DNA of 33,311 nucleotides from Alphaproteobacteria bacterium (GTDB taxonomy: Bacteria > Pseudomonadota > Alphaproteobacteria > Rickettsiales > SXRF01): contig JANYCJ010000173.1 in assembly GCA_025360345.1 (NCBI GenBank), positions 1 through 33,311 of the forward strand, given 5' to 3'. Made by a program: the position numbers and the translations under genes. Positions 10,117 through 19,217 of the stretch are shown here, piece after piece (within the stretch, counting starts at the first letter, position 1; each line of letters begins with the position of its first letter). The notes under the pieces were generated by a model, which did not search any database, was not told the DNA's origin, and saw nothing but the letters and a program-made list of their open reading frames with translations.

Positions 10117-10809
10117 CTACGCGTCGGCTAGCGCTTTTTTCTTTTTCTTGGCTTTGGGTTCTTCCGCCACTTCTTCTTCCTCTTCAGGGTTCAAAAGCGC
10201 CACAATTTCCGCCACAAGGCTCTTGATTTCCTTTGCAGCCACGCTGGACGGATCAATTTCCGTGGCGCAGCGCCCTTCCATCAGCGAGGAAGCAAATAAT
10301 ACGCGGTTGCCCAGCGTCACCTCGGAAAGCTCCGGCAGCTCCGCGGCAATCGTCACCGCAAGGCGCGAATTAGCAGGTACGCGGTTCATCACCACCTTCA
10401 CCGGCACGCGCTCCGCCTTGGCCAATTCCAGCGTGGCTTTGGTAGCCCATAAATCGGTCGGGCTTGGCTGCACTGGAATCACCACAAGGTCAGCGCCGCG
10501 AATAGCGGTGCGCGCTTCCGTTTCCGTATGCGGAGGGCTGTCGATCACGATATAATCAGCGCCTTTTTTAAGGCGTGAAATTTCGCTGGCCACGCGCCAT
10601 CCGGAAACCGAGGTAAACGAAACCCCCGTATACCCCTCACCCAGCGCCTGCTCGCGGATATTATGCCAATAGCTCATGGACCCCTGCGGATCAATATCCA
10701 CAATCGCCACCCGGTTCCCCTTCTGGCTGAGGGCCACGGCCAGATGCGCGGCTACCGTCGTTTTGCCCGCGCCGCCTTTTTGCTGTGCCACGGTGATAAC
10801 TTTTGCCAT
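10117..10809 (-). CDS. ParA-family partition-type ATPase
   Basis: Deviant Walker A QQKGGAGKTTVAAHLA, VDIDPQGSMSYW, YIVIDSPPHTETEARTAIRGADLVVIPVQPSPTDLWA. Confidence 0.92.
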   Translation of the reverse strand: MAKVITVAQQKGGAGKTTVAAHLAVALSQKGNRVAIVDIDPQGSMSYWHNIREQALGEGYTGVSFTSVSGWRVASEISRLKKGADYIVIDSPPHTETEARTAIRGADLVVIPVQPSPTDLWATKATLELAKAERVPVKVVMNRVPANSRLAVTIAAELPELSEVTLGNRVLFASSLMEGRCATEIDPSSVAAKEIKSLVAEIVALLNPEEEEEVAEEPKAKKKKKALADA

Positions 10810-10896
10810 AATCCCCTCACTAAATATTAATTAACACACGTTACCATAGACAAAATCAAAACGCCGCACAACCCTTTCTGCATCATTTATTCACTT

Positions 10897-11916
10897 ATGT
10901 CCGTCACTTCCAAACACATCCGCAATGCTGCCTCCCATCTGCATCAGGAACAGCTCGTCGCCTTCCCCACCGAAACCGTGTACGGCCTCGGCGGCAACGC
11001 GCTTTCCGACACCGCCATCGCAGCAATCTATGCCGCAAAAGAGCGCCCCAGTTTCAACCCCCTTATCGTCCATGTGCGCAGCCTCGAAGATGCAAACCGC
11101 TACGCCATTTTTTCCGAATCCGCCCTCCTCCTCGCCCGCGCCTTATGGCCCGGCCCGCTGACGCTTGTGCTGCCCCGCCGCGAACATTGCAAACTGTCAC
11201 TTCTCCTCAGCGCCGGTCTCGATTCCGTAGCCATCCGCGTGCCCGCCCACCCGCTCGCCCAGGCCCTGCTGCATGAGGCAAAAATTCCCATCGCCGCGCC
11301 CAGCGCAAACCGCTCGGGCCGCATCAGCCCCACCGAAGCCGCGCATGTGCACGAAGAACTTGGCGCCCGCGTATCCATGGTTTTAGATGGCGGCCCCTGC
11401 CATGTCGGCATAGAATCCACCGTGCTCGATGCAACGGGCGAACATATCCGCATTCTTCGCCCCGGCAGTATCACCCCTCCCATGCTGGAAAAACTGCTCG
11501 GCCGCAAACTCGCCACTAGCGCAGAGGGCGAAACCCCCATCAGCCCCGGGATGCTCGCCAGCCATTATGCGCCCACACTTCCCGTGCGCCTGCAGGCAAA
11601 AACCGTCAACAGCAATGAAGCTCTCCTCGCTTTCGGCGCACCGCTGAAAGGCAGCTTGCTTACCCAAAATTTAAGTGCCACCGAAAACCTTCAGGAAGCC
11701 GCTGCAAATCTCTTCCGCATGATCCGCTATCTGGATACGAATGCATCCGCACTGGGCGCGCGCGGCATCGCCGTCATGCCCATCCCCGATCAGGGAGATG
11801 CCAACGCCCTCGGCCTCGCCATCAACGACCGCCTGAAACGCGCAGCGGCGCCCAGAACCGAAAGTGGCTTGAGTTTGCCTCATCCCACTAGCATACTGCA
11901 CAAAAACAAGTCGTAA
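10897..11916 (+). CDS. L-threonylcarbamoyladenylate synthase (Sua5/YwlC type)
   Basis: VAFPTETVYGLGGNAL, KERPSFNPLIVHV, APSANRSGRISPTEAAHV, plus C-terminal Sua5-type extension (SPGMLASHYAPTLPVRL). Confidence 0.94.
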   Translation: MSVTSKHIRNAASHLHQEQLVAFPTETVYGLGGNALSDTAIAAIYAAKERPSFNPLIVHVRSLEDANRYAIFSESALLLARALWPGPLTLVLPRREHCKLSLLLSAGLDSVAIRVPAHPLAQALLHEAKIPIAAPSANRSGRISPTEAAHVHEELGARVSMVLDGGPCHVGIESTVLDATGEHIRILRPGSITPPMLEKLLGRKLATSAEGETPISPGMLASHYAPTLPVRLQAKTVNSNEALLAFGAPLKGSLLTQNLSATENLQEAAANLFRMIRYLDTNASALGARGIAVMPIPDQGDANALGLAINDRLKRAAAPRTESGLSLPHPTSILHKNKS

Positions 11917-11930
11917 GGGGGGAAGGCCAG

Positions 11931-12338
11931 ATGGAAAACTACCTGAAAGTATTTTATGAAGCGGTGTGGACCAACAGCATGTTCCCCTTCGCCTCAGATG
12001 CTACCTTCACCGCGCTGAATCTTTTCGGTGGCTACAATATGCATATGGCCGCCATCATCGCCACCGCAGGCGCTACCGTGGGCCTCATTTCAAACTGGCT
12101 GATCGGCCAGTTCCTGCTGAAACTCCATACCACTTCCACCCTGCATATCCGCCAAGACTATTACGAAAAAATTTGTTACGTCTTCAACAAATATCTCATC
12201 TTCGTCCTGCTGTTCAGCTGGCTGCCGTTGTGCAAAGTGATTTTGCTGCTCGCAGGTTTCCTGAATTCCCGCCTGAAATTCGTGCTGCCGCTTACCGTCA
12301 TAGGCCAGTTGCTGTTTTACCTAAGCCAGATTTCATAA
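11931..12338 (+). CDS. YqaA/VTT-like small integral membrane protein
   Basis: Hydrophobic 135 aa ORF (SMFPFASDATFTALNLFGG...GATVGLISNWLIGQF...LFSWLPLCKVILLLAGF) resembling YqaA/SNARE-associated family. Confidence 0.6.
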   Translation: MENYLKVFYEAVWTNSMFPFASDATFTALNLFGGYNMHMAAIIATAGATVGLISNWLIGQFLLKLHTTSTLHIRQDYYEKICYVFNKYLIFVLLFSWLPLCKVILLLAGFLNSRLKFVLPLTVIGQLLFYLSQIS

Positions 12339-14321
12339 CTGGCGCACCAGCTTCCGCCCCGATAGCACGCTGCTGGCATAGCCATTGGCAAGCATAGGCG
12401 TTTCAGCCACGCTATGCTGCTCCGCCACTTTCACTTTCAGGTCACGCGCCCGCTGCAAAAGGCTCTCCGCCAGCCCACCCATATCATGCGATTGCCCACG
12501 CGTAAAATCTGTAACGTCAATGCCTATCACCATCCCTGCCGGCGGATTGGGTAAATGCGGGCTGGAAACATATGCCCCGTGCCCGCGTATCCGCGCGATA
12601 GTGCCGGTGGCATAATCCCTGCCCTGCCCCAGAATCTGCGACTGGAATACCTCGATGATCTGCTGCAGCTTCACCAGGTGGTCATTGCCCACCTCAAACA
12701 CTGAAAGCATGGATTCCGGCAAGCCCGTAAGCCCGCCCCACACTTCCATGCCATAAGCTTTTTCGAGCTTGGGTGGCTTGGCCGCGCGCAAAGCTGCCGT
12801 TTGTGCTGCAAAGACCGCAATATGCGTCGGGTGCTTGTCCAGCGGGTTATGCCCGAACACCCGCTCCACGTTAGGCGTGGCGGCGAATAAAGTGCCCAGC
12901 GCATAAGCCGCCTCGTTCTTCTTTCCCACCCCCATATGCCCGTTCACCGTCGCGCTGGGGTATTTCAGCTGTATCACCGGCGCATTCGCAAGCTTTGCTG
13001 CTTTGCGCTGCTCCAACTGCCGCATATCGGTCAGCTGCTTGGGGCTAAGCTCCGTTGCGCAGCCGTTCAGCACACTTTTAGAGGCCGCGCCATCTGTCAC
13101 GATCACCGAAAGCCACTGCTTGTTCGGCGCCTTCACCGTGTCAAGCATCATCGGCCCCGCCATGATCTCCACATCATCCTGATGCGCGCCCACCGATACA
13201 TCCGTAGCGTGCTGCAACACCCGCTGCAGCGCCTGTACATGGCGTCCGTTTTTCAGGTCGAACTTTTCATCCAGCCCCATCACTTCCGGGTCATAAAAAT
13301 CAAAACCAGCAGGGATAAACAGCTTTTTGCCATCATCCAGCCGCAACTCCTGGGCGGAAAACTTGCTGAGCAAAGCTTCCACAGCCCCGAATTTCAGGTT
13401 ACTCCGCTGCAACAAATGGCTAGGCCGCGTCATGCTCGCCGCCTCTTCATCCACCAGCAGCGTCACATGCGGGTGGTCGTGCAGCGCACGGGCCGGCAAA
13501 TCCTCCACCGGCTTCGCATCCCGCTTGCCATCGGCCTGCCGTGCTTCAAAAAACGCATCCACATCCGCAATCGGCATCGGGTTTCCCGTTGCCGCCTTGG
13601 TGAGCTGTTGCATCTGGCGCAGCTCTAGTGTGGAAAGCTCTTCCGAAACCTTTCCTGTCGGTTCCATCAGGTTGCGCACCGCCCATGCCTTGTTCTGGTT
13701 ATTCGCCAGCGCGATGATTTCTTTAGCTTCCAGGATCGTGCCGATACCCATCGTATAGGCGGCGTCCGGCACTTTCTCCCCCGGGCGATTGAAATAGGTG
13801 CCGTTATCCTCTTTGGTGCGTGCCGAAAGCGTAACCTCCCTCGTTCGCGAATCCCGCGCAGAGCCCACCTCGTTAAATCCGATATGCCCTTCACCGCCAA
13901 TCCCCAGCAGCTGGATATCAATCCCGCCCGCATCTTTGATTTTGCGCTCATAGGCCGCGGGGTCGAAATTAAAACCCTGCACTAGGTTGATATTTTCTTC
14001 CCGCGCCTTGACCTTTTTTAGGAATAACTCGCGCAGCTGGAAATCATAGGAATTGCGGTTGGTAGATTCTAATCCCTTGTAATGGTCGAGGTTGAAAAAC
14101 CGCGCCTTGGAAAAATCCAGCCCTTCCTTCTCGTGCATCCGCACCAGCTCGGCATATACTGGCTCCATCGTCGCCCCTGTGGCCAGTCCCAGCACCAGGT
14201 CGGGCTTTTCTTTAAGCCGCTGCGCAATGCGCAGCGCCGCAGCCTTAGCAATCGCCGCGTGGTCGCTCATTACGGATAAATTCAGCTTGTCCTTCGGCTC
14301 AAAAATATCGCTATCGCTCAT
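12333..14321 (-). CDS. Glucosamine-6-phosphate deaminase-like (NagB) fused to PIG-L/LmbE deacetylase-like domain
   Basis: NagB-like LVLGLATGATMEPVYAEL, FFNLDHYKGL, LLGIGGEGHIGFNEVGSARDSRTREVTL; PIG-L-like VGAHQDDVEIMAG and VFGHNPLDKHPTHIAVFAAQ. Confidence 0.88.
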   Translation of the reverse strand: MSDSDIFEPKDKLNLSVMSDHAAIAKAAALRIAQRLKEKPDLVLGLATGATMEPVYAELVRMHEKEGLDFSKARFFNLDHYKGLESTNRNSYDFQLRELFLKKVKAREENINLVQGFNFDPAAYERKIKDAGGIDIQLLGIGGEGHIGFNEVGSARDSRTREVTLSARTKEDNGTYFNRPGEKVPDAAYTMGIGTILEAKEIIALANNQNKAWAVRNLMEPTGKVSEELSTLELRQMQQLTKAATGNPMPIADVDAFFEARQADGKRDAKPVEDLPARALHDHPHVTLLVDEEAASMTRPSHLLQRSNLKFGAVEALLSKFSAQELRLDDGKKLFIPAGFDFYDPEVMGLDEKFDLKNGRHVQALQRVLQHATDVSVGAHQDDVEIMAGPMMLDTVKAPNKQWLSVIVTDGAASKSVLNGCATELSPKQLTDMRQLEQRKAAKLANAPVIQLKYPSATVNGHMGVGKKNEAAYALGTLFAATPNVERVFGHNPLDKHPTHIAVFAAQTAALRAAKPPKLEKAYGMEVWGGLTGLPESMLSVFEVGNDHLVKLQQIIEVFQSQILGQGRDYATGTIARIRGHGAYVSSPHLPNPPAGMVIGIDVTDFTRGQSHDMGGLAESLLQRARDLKVKVAEQHSVAETPMLANGYASSVLSGRKLVRQL

Positions 14322-14381
14322 GTGTCCCCCTGTGCTCGGGCCAGTGTAAGGAAAAGGTTAATTCTGTCAATCACAAGCCAT

Positions 14382-14418
14382 AAAAAAAACCCCGCAGAGC
14401 CGCAGCCCTACGGGGTTT
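14382..14418 (-). terminator. Intrinsic terminator of hppA
   Basis: Minus strand: AAACCCCGTAG-GGCTGCGGCT-CTGCGGGGTTTTTTTT, GC-rich stem followed by a T run. Confidence 0.88.
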
Positions 14419-14433
14419 CAGCAGGTTAAAACA

Positions 14434-16518
14434 CTAAACCGTATGCGCCAGCAGCGCCAATAGCAGAATGGCTACGATATTAGCAATTTTAATCATAGGG
14501 TTAATAGCAGGCCCCGCCGTATCTTTATACGGGTCGCCCACCGTGTCTCCGGTCACAGCCGCCTTATGGGCTTCTGAGCCTTTGCCGCCATGATGTCCTT
14601 CTTCAATATACTTCTTGGCATTATCCCATGCCCCGCCACCGGCGGTCATGGAAATCGCGACGAAAAATCCGGTCACGATAATACCAAGCAACATCGCTCC
14701 CAGCGCCGAGAAAGCCGCAGCCTGCCCGCCGATAGGTAATACGATGAAGTAAAGCAGCACCGGCGAAACCACCGGCAGCATCGAAGGCAGGATCATTTCG
14801 CGGATGGCAGCCTTGGTCAGCATGTCCACCGCCTTGCCGTAATCCGGCTTGGCAGTCCCGGCCATGATGCCCGGGATTTCCTTGAACTGGCGGCGCACTT
14901 CCACCACCACCGAACCTGCGGCCCGGCCCACTGCCATCATGCCCATCGCGCCAAACAGGTAAGGCAGCAAGCCCCCCATCAGCAGCCCGATAACCACATA
15001 CGGGTCGGACAGCATGAACTGCACGTTAAGCTCAGGATAGTAGTAATGCAGGTCCTGCGTATAAGCCGCAAACAGCACCAGCGAGGCAAGCGCGGCAGAG
15101 CCAATGGCATAGCCCTTGGTCACCGCCTTCGTGGTGTTGCCCACTGCGTCCAGCGCATCCGTAATCACCCGGATATCTTTCGGCAGCCCGGACATTTCCG
15201 CAATGCCCCCGGCATTATCGGTCACCGGCCCATATGCGTCCAGCGCCACGATAAATCCGGCCAAAGCCAGCATCGTCGTCGCCGCGATCGCAATACCGAA
15301 CAAACCGCACTGCAGGAACGCGAACAGGATGCCCACGCAGATCACCACGGCGGGAAGCGCCGTCGCTTCCATGGAAACCGCAAGCCCCTGGATCACATTC
15401 GTACCATGCCCCGTGGTCGAAGCCTGCGCGATGCTGCGCACCGGCCGAAACGCCGTGGAGGTGTAATACTCCGTGATCCACACCAGAAGGCCCGTGATGG
15501 CCAGCCCGCAGAACGAGCAGTTCAGCACATTCATCCCGGTAAAGGTCTGCTCACCCAGCGTAAACACGTTGGAAAGACCGAGGATATGGTCAGTTACCCC
15601 GATGATGATGCCTGCGGAAAGCACGCCCGTCACAAGCAGGCCCTTATACAAAGCCCGCATAATGTGCTGCGTCTTGCCCAGCTTCACAAAGAAAGTGCCA
15701 ACAATGGAAGCAAGGATACACCCTGCGCCCACAACCAGCGGATACATCATCATCCGGCTCTGCACATCCCCGGTAAAGTAAATGGAGGCCAGCAACATTG
15801 TGGCAACCAGCGTCACTACGTAAGTCTCGAACAAATCAGCAGCCATCCCGGCGCAATCGCCTACGTTGTCGCCAACGTTATCGGCGATAACGGCTGGGTT
15901 GCGTGGGTCGTCTTCGGGAATATTCGCTTCCACCTTGCCAACAAGATCCGCGCCCACATCCGCGCCTTTGGTAAAAATACCGCCGCCAAGACGGGCAAAA
16001 ATGGAAATCAGCGAAGCGCCAAACGATAAGGCAACCAATGCTTCAAGAATTTTGCGCGTATCCAGCCCCATATGGGTCAGCGTGAAATAATACAGTGAAA
16101 TACTGAGCAGCCCGAGCCCGACCACCAGCATCCCCGTCACTGCGCCGGATTTGAACGCGATGTCCAGCGCCGGTTGCATCCCCTTGGTCGCGGCCTGCGC
16201 GGTGCGTACATTTGCCCGCACCGAAATATTCATGCCCACAAACCCGGCAATGCCCGAGCTGATAGCGCCGATAGCAAAGCCGATGCCCACATAAGCCCCA
16301 AGCTTCAGGCTAATAAGAATGCAGATCACCACCCCCACAATACCAATCGCCTGGTACTGGCGGTTCAGGTAAGCGCGCGCGCCTTCCTGAATAGCGGCGG
16401 CAATGGCCACCATTTTTTCCGACCCCGTCGGCGCAGTCATGATTGAGCGCCCCGCAAATATCCCGTAGAGCAGCGACGCCAAGCCACAAGCTACGATAAA
16501 TAACATCTCTGACGACAT
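14434..16518 (-). CDS. hppA: Membrane-bound proton-translocating pyrophosphatase (predicted K+-independent)
   Basis: [54 protein letters not shown] and [20 protein letters not shown] are family hallmarks; GNTTKAVT carries Lys. Confidence 0.97.
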   Translation of the reverse strand: MSSEMLFIVACGLASLLYGIFAGRSIMTAPTGSEKMVAIAAAIQEGARAYLNRQYQAIGIVGVVICILISLKLGAYVGIGFAIGAISSGIAGFVGMNISVRANVRTAQAATKGMQPALDIAFKSGAVTGMLVVGLGLLSISLYYFTLTHMGLDTRKILEALVALSFGASLISIFARLGGGIFTKGADVGADLVGKVEANIPEDDPRNPAVIADNVGDNVGDCAGMAADLFETYVVTLVATMLLASIYFTGDVQSRMMMYPLVVGAGCILASIVGTFFVKLGKTQHIMRALYKGLLVTGVLSAGIIIGVTDHILGLSNVFTLGEQTFTGMNVLNCSFCGLAITGLLVWITEYYTSTAFRPVRSIAQASTTGHGTNVIQGLAVSMEATALPAVVICVGILFAFLQCGLFGIAIAATTMLALAGFIVALDAYGPVTDNAGGIAEMSGLPKDIRVITDALDAVGNTTKAVTKGYAIGSAALASLVLFAAYTQDLHYYYPELNVQFMLSDPYVVIGLLMGGLLPYLFGAMGMMAVGRAAGSVVVEVRRQFKEIPGIMAGTAKPDYGKAVDMLTKAAIREMILPSMLPVVSPVLLYFIVLPIGGQAAAFSALGAMLLGIIVTGFFVAISMTAGGGAWDNAKKYIEEGHHGGKGSEAHKAAVTGDTVGDPYKDTAGPAINPMIKIANIVAILLLALLAHTV

Positions 16519-16665
16519 AATTTTTTATCCCTCTGCTGTTATGCCTTTTTGCAAAAGCTAAAAAGTCATGGCAGATGGTTTCCCACTATGCAAGTGCGAA
16601 GAAGTAAACGTGAGATTTGGCTGGAGAATTAACAGTAGCACCGGCGCACGGTGAATATCAAAAAA

Positions 16666-17691
16666 TTAATAGGATCTTGTAACGCTCCCTGGGCCTGTGG
16701 GGCCTGCTGCGTTATGCAGCAGAAAACGTGTATTCCGCTGAGTTTCAGGAATGGCAGCAATTTTCGCTTCATCCCCATTATGCCCTTGGTGAAAAATTCG
16801 ATCTTCACCAAAAACAAGAATATCCCCTTTTTCAAGAATGACACGATCACTATGTTTGGCAATTGCATCCATAATCATAGCAGTATCTGCTGGTGTATTC
16901 GCTACAGCATAATGCCCTCCGTTGGGATCTGCCAGGTCACTTTTAAAATTCCTGGGATCGAAAACAGAAATTGTTTGCGAAGTCTTGGATGGGTCTTGTA
17001 GGTGATCAAGAATCTGCTGAAGCGTCATAATAGTCGGCGGGGCATCCTCGTCAAAGCTCTGCAACTGAAAATGTTCAACAAGAGCTTTTGACCGCTTTCG
17101 CACATCTTCAGGCAAGGATGCGCGTACCTTTTCGAGAATAAAAAGGTCCGTCGGCGCTCTTTCATCATTAATAGGGGCGGAAAAAGCAGCATAAGAAACT
17201 GGCTTCGCCTGCGACATCATATCATTGCCGGGGAAATCCCTGTGCGGGTGAGTACCGATGTGGGGAGATTTTTTCACTTTTGCAAAATCCGCATGCTTAG
17301 GGTTGACGCGTATGTTTGTAAATGCGCTGGCTTTATGCTGCAGTCCCGACATTTCAAAAAGGGCTACGCCGATATGATGAGCGAATATATCCTTTTCCAA
17401 CTTACTTGTGCTGGTAACATTGCCAAAATCGACAGCACTGTTTTCCGGCATATTTCTAAAATGAATGGCGTATTCAGAATTGCCTTCTAAAACCCGCCCC
17501 ACATGATCCAGAACAACTTTTGGAAACACCCCGGGCTTGCCATCGGAACCTCTTATCAACTCTACCAATGCCCTTTTTGCTGCAGGGTCACCTGCGTTCA
17601 AAGCTTTCAAGTTTTTAGTAAGGAACTCACCCAGCTCCCGCTTGGGTTCCTCACACATGGAAAACTCTGAAATAATTTTATCGCCGCTCAT
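16666..17691 (-). CDS. Putative Fe(II)/2-oxoglutarate-dependent dioxygenase (TauD-like fold)
   Basis: Possible HxD in GTHPHRDFPGND; C-terminal EKGDILVFGEDRIFHQGHNG...ETQRNTRFLLHN resembles the distal His and Arg region of TauD/clavaminate synthase-like enzymes. Confidence 0.5.
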   Translation of the reverse strand: MSGDKIISEFSMCEEPKRELGEFLTKNLKALNAGDPAAKRALVELIRGSDGKPGVFPKVVLDHVGRVLEGNSEYAIHFRNMPENSAVDFGNVTSTSKLEKDIFAHHIGVALFEMSGLQHKASAFTNIRVNPKHADFAKVKKSPHIGTHPHRDFPGNDMMSQAKPVSYAAFSAPINDERAPTDLFILEKVRASLPEDVRKRSKALVEHFQLQSFDEDAPPTIMTLQQILDHLQDPSKTSQTISVFDPRNFKSDLADPNGGHYAVANTPADTAMIMDAIAKHSDRVILEKGDILVFGEDRIFHQGHNGDEAKIAAIPETQRNTRFLLHNAAGPTGPGSVTRSY

Positions 17692-17723
17692 AGGCTGCCC
17701 TATAGAAATGCATATATTTTGAA

Positions 17724-17753
17724 TCAGGATAATAGTCCTGAACCGTACCGGTT
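17724..17753. promoter_or_regulatory. Two adjacent inverted repeats upstream of the dioxygenase-like gene
   Basis: TCAGGA-TAATAG-TCCTGA (17724-17741) immediately followed by AACCG-TAC-CGGTT (17741-17753). Confidence 0.4.
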
Positions 17754-17835
17754 TATTGCCCTAATTATTAACACACCCTCCTTAAAAGAAGCATTAAGAA
17801 AACTGTGAATTCATTGTGACAACGCCCCTGAACGC

Positions 17836-17866
17836 AAAAAAGCGGCGCAGGCCGAAGCCGCGCCGC
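17836..17866 (-). terminator. Intrinsic terminator of ppa
   Basis: Minus strand: GGCGGCGCGGCTTCGGCCTGCGCCGCTTTTTT, GC stem with TTCG loop and T run. Confidence 0.85.
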
Positions 17867-17889
17867 CTTATAAGTTCCTGAGAAAAAGC

Positions 17890-18417
17890 TTACTTTTTAT
17901 CGCGGTTAATAGCGTCCTGAATCATTTCCGCCGCCACTTCCGGGCCCTTCCAGCCAAGGATTTTAACCCATTTATTGGATTCCAGGTCCTTGTAATGCTC
18001 AAAGAAATGTGAAATCTGCTTAATCAGGATCGGCGGCAGGTCGTTATAGGATTCCACTTCGCTGAAAAATGGGTGCAGGCGCGTCTGCGGCACGGCAAGG
18101 ATCTTCTCGTCCTGCCCGCCCTCATCCTCCATCAGCAACACGCCAATGGGGCGCACCGCCAGCACGCAGCCCGGCATCAGCGGGCGCCGGCCCACCACCA
18201 GCACGTCAGCCGGGTCGCCATCGCCTGAAAGCGTGTGCGGGATAAAGCCGTAATTGCACGGATACTGCATAGCGGTATGCAAAAAGCGGTCTACATACAA
18301 AGCGCCGGAATCCTTGCACATTTCATACTTGATCGGCTCCGAGCCCATCGGCACTTCAATAATGACATTTACATCCCACGGGGCATTTTTGCCAACAGGC
18401 ACTTTAGTGATATCCAT
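17890..18417 (-). CDS. ppa: Inorganic pyrophosphatase (family I, soluble)
   Basis: [57 protein letters not shown]. Confidence 0.97.
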   Translation of the reverse strand: MDITKVPVGKNAPWDVNVIIEVPMGSEPIKYEMCKDSGALYVDRFLHTAMQYPCNYGFIPHTLSGDGDPADVLVVGRRPLMPGCVLAVRPIGVLLMEDEGGQDEKILAVPQTRLHPFFSEVESYNDLPPILIKQISHFFEHYKDLESNKWVKILGWKGPEVAAEMIQDAINRDKK

Positions 18418-18444
18418 GACGCTTCCTTAGATAAGTTAACAGGG

Positions 18445-19078
18445 CTACTCAGCCTTCACCGACTGAGCCACATTAAGAAAGCCCTGCTTATCTACCAAAC
18501 CGAATATCTCTGCAACCATTTTTCCTTTGGAATTAAAGAAACCTACATAAGGAATTGCGCCATTAAACGTGCTGCCGGTCTTAGACATCACCTCCGGCAG
18601 GTTATTATAAAAGATTTCTTGCAGCATTCTCGGCACAAAAACTTTTATAATATTGTGTTTTTACAAGGTACTTACTAAAAAGCCGGGGTTGCGAATCCAT
18701 GGAAACGAAGATCGGCTTCACATTGTCCAGCTGGTGGTCGGCCATCATTTCCAGAATCCGGGGCATCAGCCGTCCGCAATAGCTGCACCAGGAGGCATAA
18801 AACACCAGCATCACCGGTTTTTCCTCGCCCGTAGTAAGCAAACTCACGATTTGCTTAGGGTAAACCCGCTCAACAGATTGCTCAACCCTCTTAACTTCCT
18901 CAAGATTCGGATTATTCCCAAACTCCATGTAAGGAGCGAATTCAAGGATGATGGCCAGGATAATTAGCGAGAGCCCGAAAGCATTGAACAGGAACACCCC
19001 ATCCTTGGACAGCAGCATTCGCTCGGAGTTATCCACCGGCGGCACGTCAATTTTTTTCTTCTTTAAAAATCCACGCAT
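18445..19078 (-). pseudogene. Thioredoxin-like membrane-anchored protein, disrupted by one frameshift
   Basis: First frame: TM segment then VMLVFYASWCSYCGRLMPRILEMMADHQLDNVKPIFVSMDSQPRLFSKYLVK; second frame: KVFVPRMLQEIFYNNLPEVMSKTGSTFNGAIPYVGFFNSKGKMVAEIFGLVDKQGF. A 1-nt excess in a homopolymer near 18637-18662 joins them. Confidence 0.75.
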
Positions 19079-19215
19079 TTTCCGCCAATCTCCCAATCCC
19101 CGTACCGTGTGGGGTCCAGGCCTTTAGGCCCTCCAATTTCCTTGGGCAGCACATCTGCCTGCGCACCGCTATCCTCTTCGCTGGCATCCTTCTCATGTGT
19201 TTTAGGGTCAGTCAT
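19063..19215 (-). CDS. DUF1674 / SDHAF4-like small protein (50 aa), missed by the ORF track
   Basis: Hand translation: MTDPKTHEKDASEEDSGAQADVLPKEIGGPKGLDPTRYGDWEIGGKCVDF*; matches the family signature GPKG-EPTRYGDWE-KG-C-DF. Confidence 0.92.
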   Translation of the reverse strand: MTDPKTHEKDASEEDSGAQADVLPKEIGGPKGLDPTRYGDWEIGGKCVDF

Positions 19216-19217
19216 GG

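Noticed and set aside
12936-13628. 230-aa plus-strand ORF opposite the NagB-PIG-L gene
   Set aside because: His/Arg-rich antisense translation without domain signal.
15046-16029. 327-aa plus-strand ORF antisense to hppA
   Set aside because: Low-complexity translation ([14 protein letters not shown]...) lying wholly opposite the strongly supported hppA gene; a GC-rich antisense artefact.
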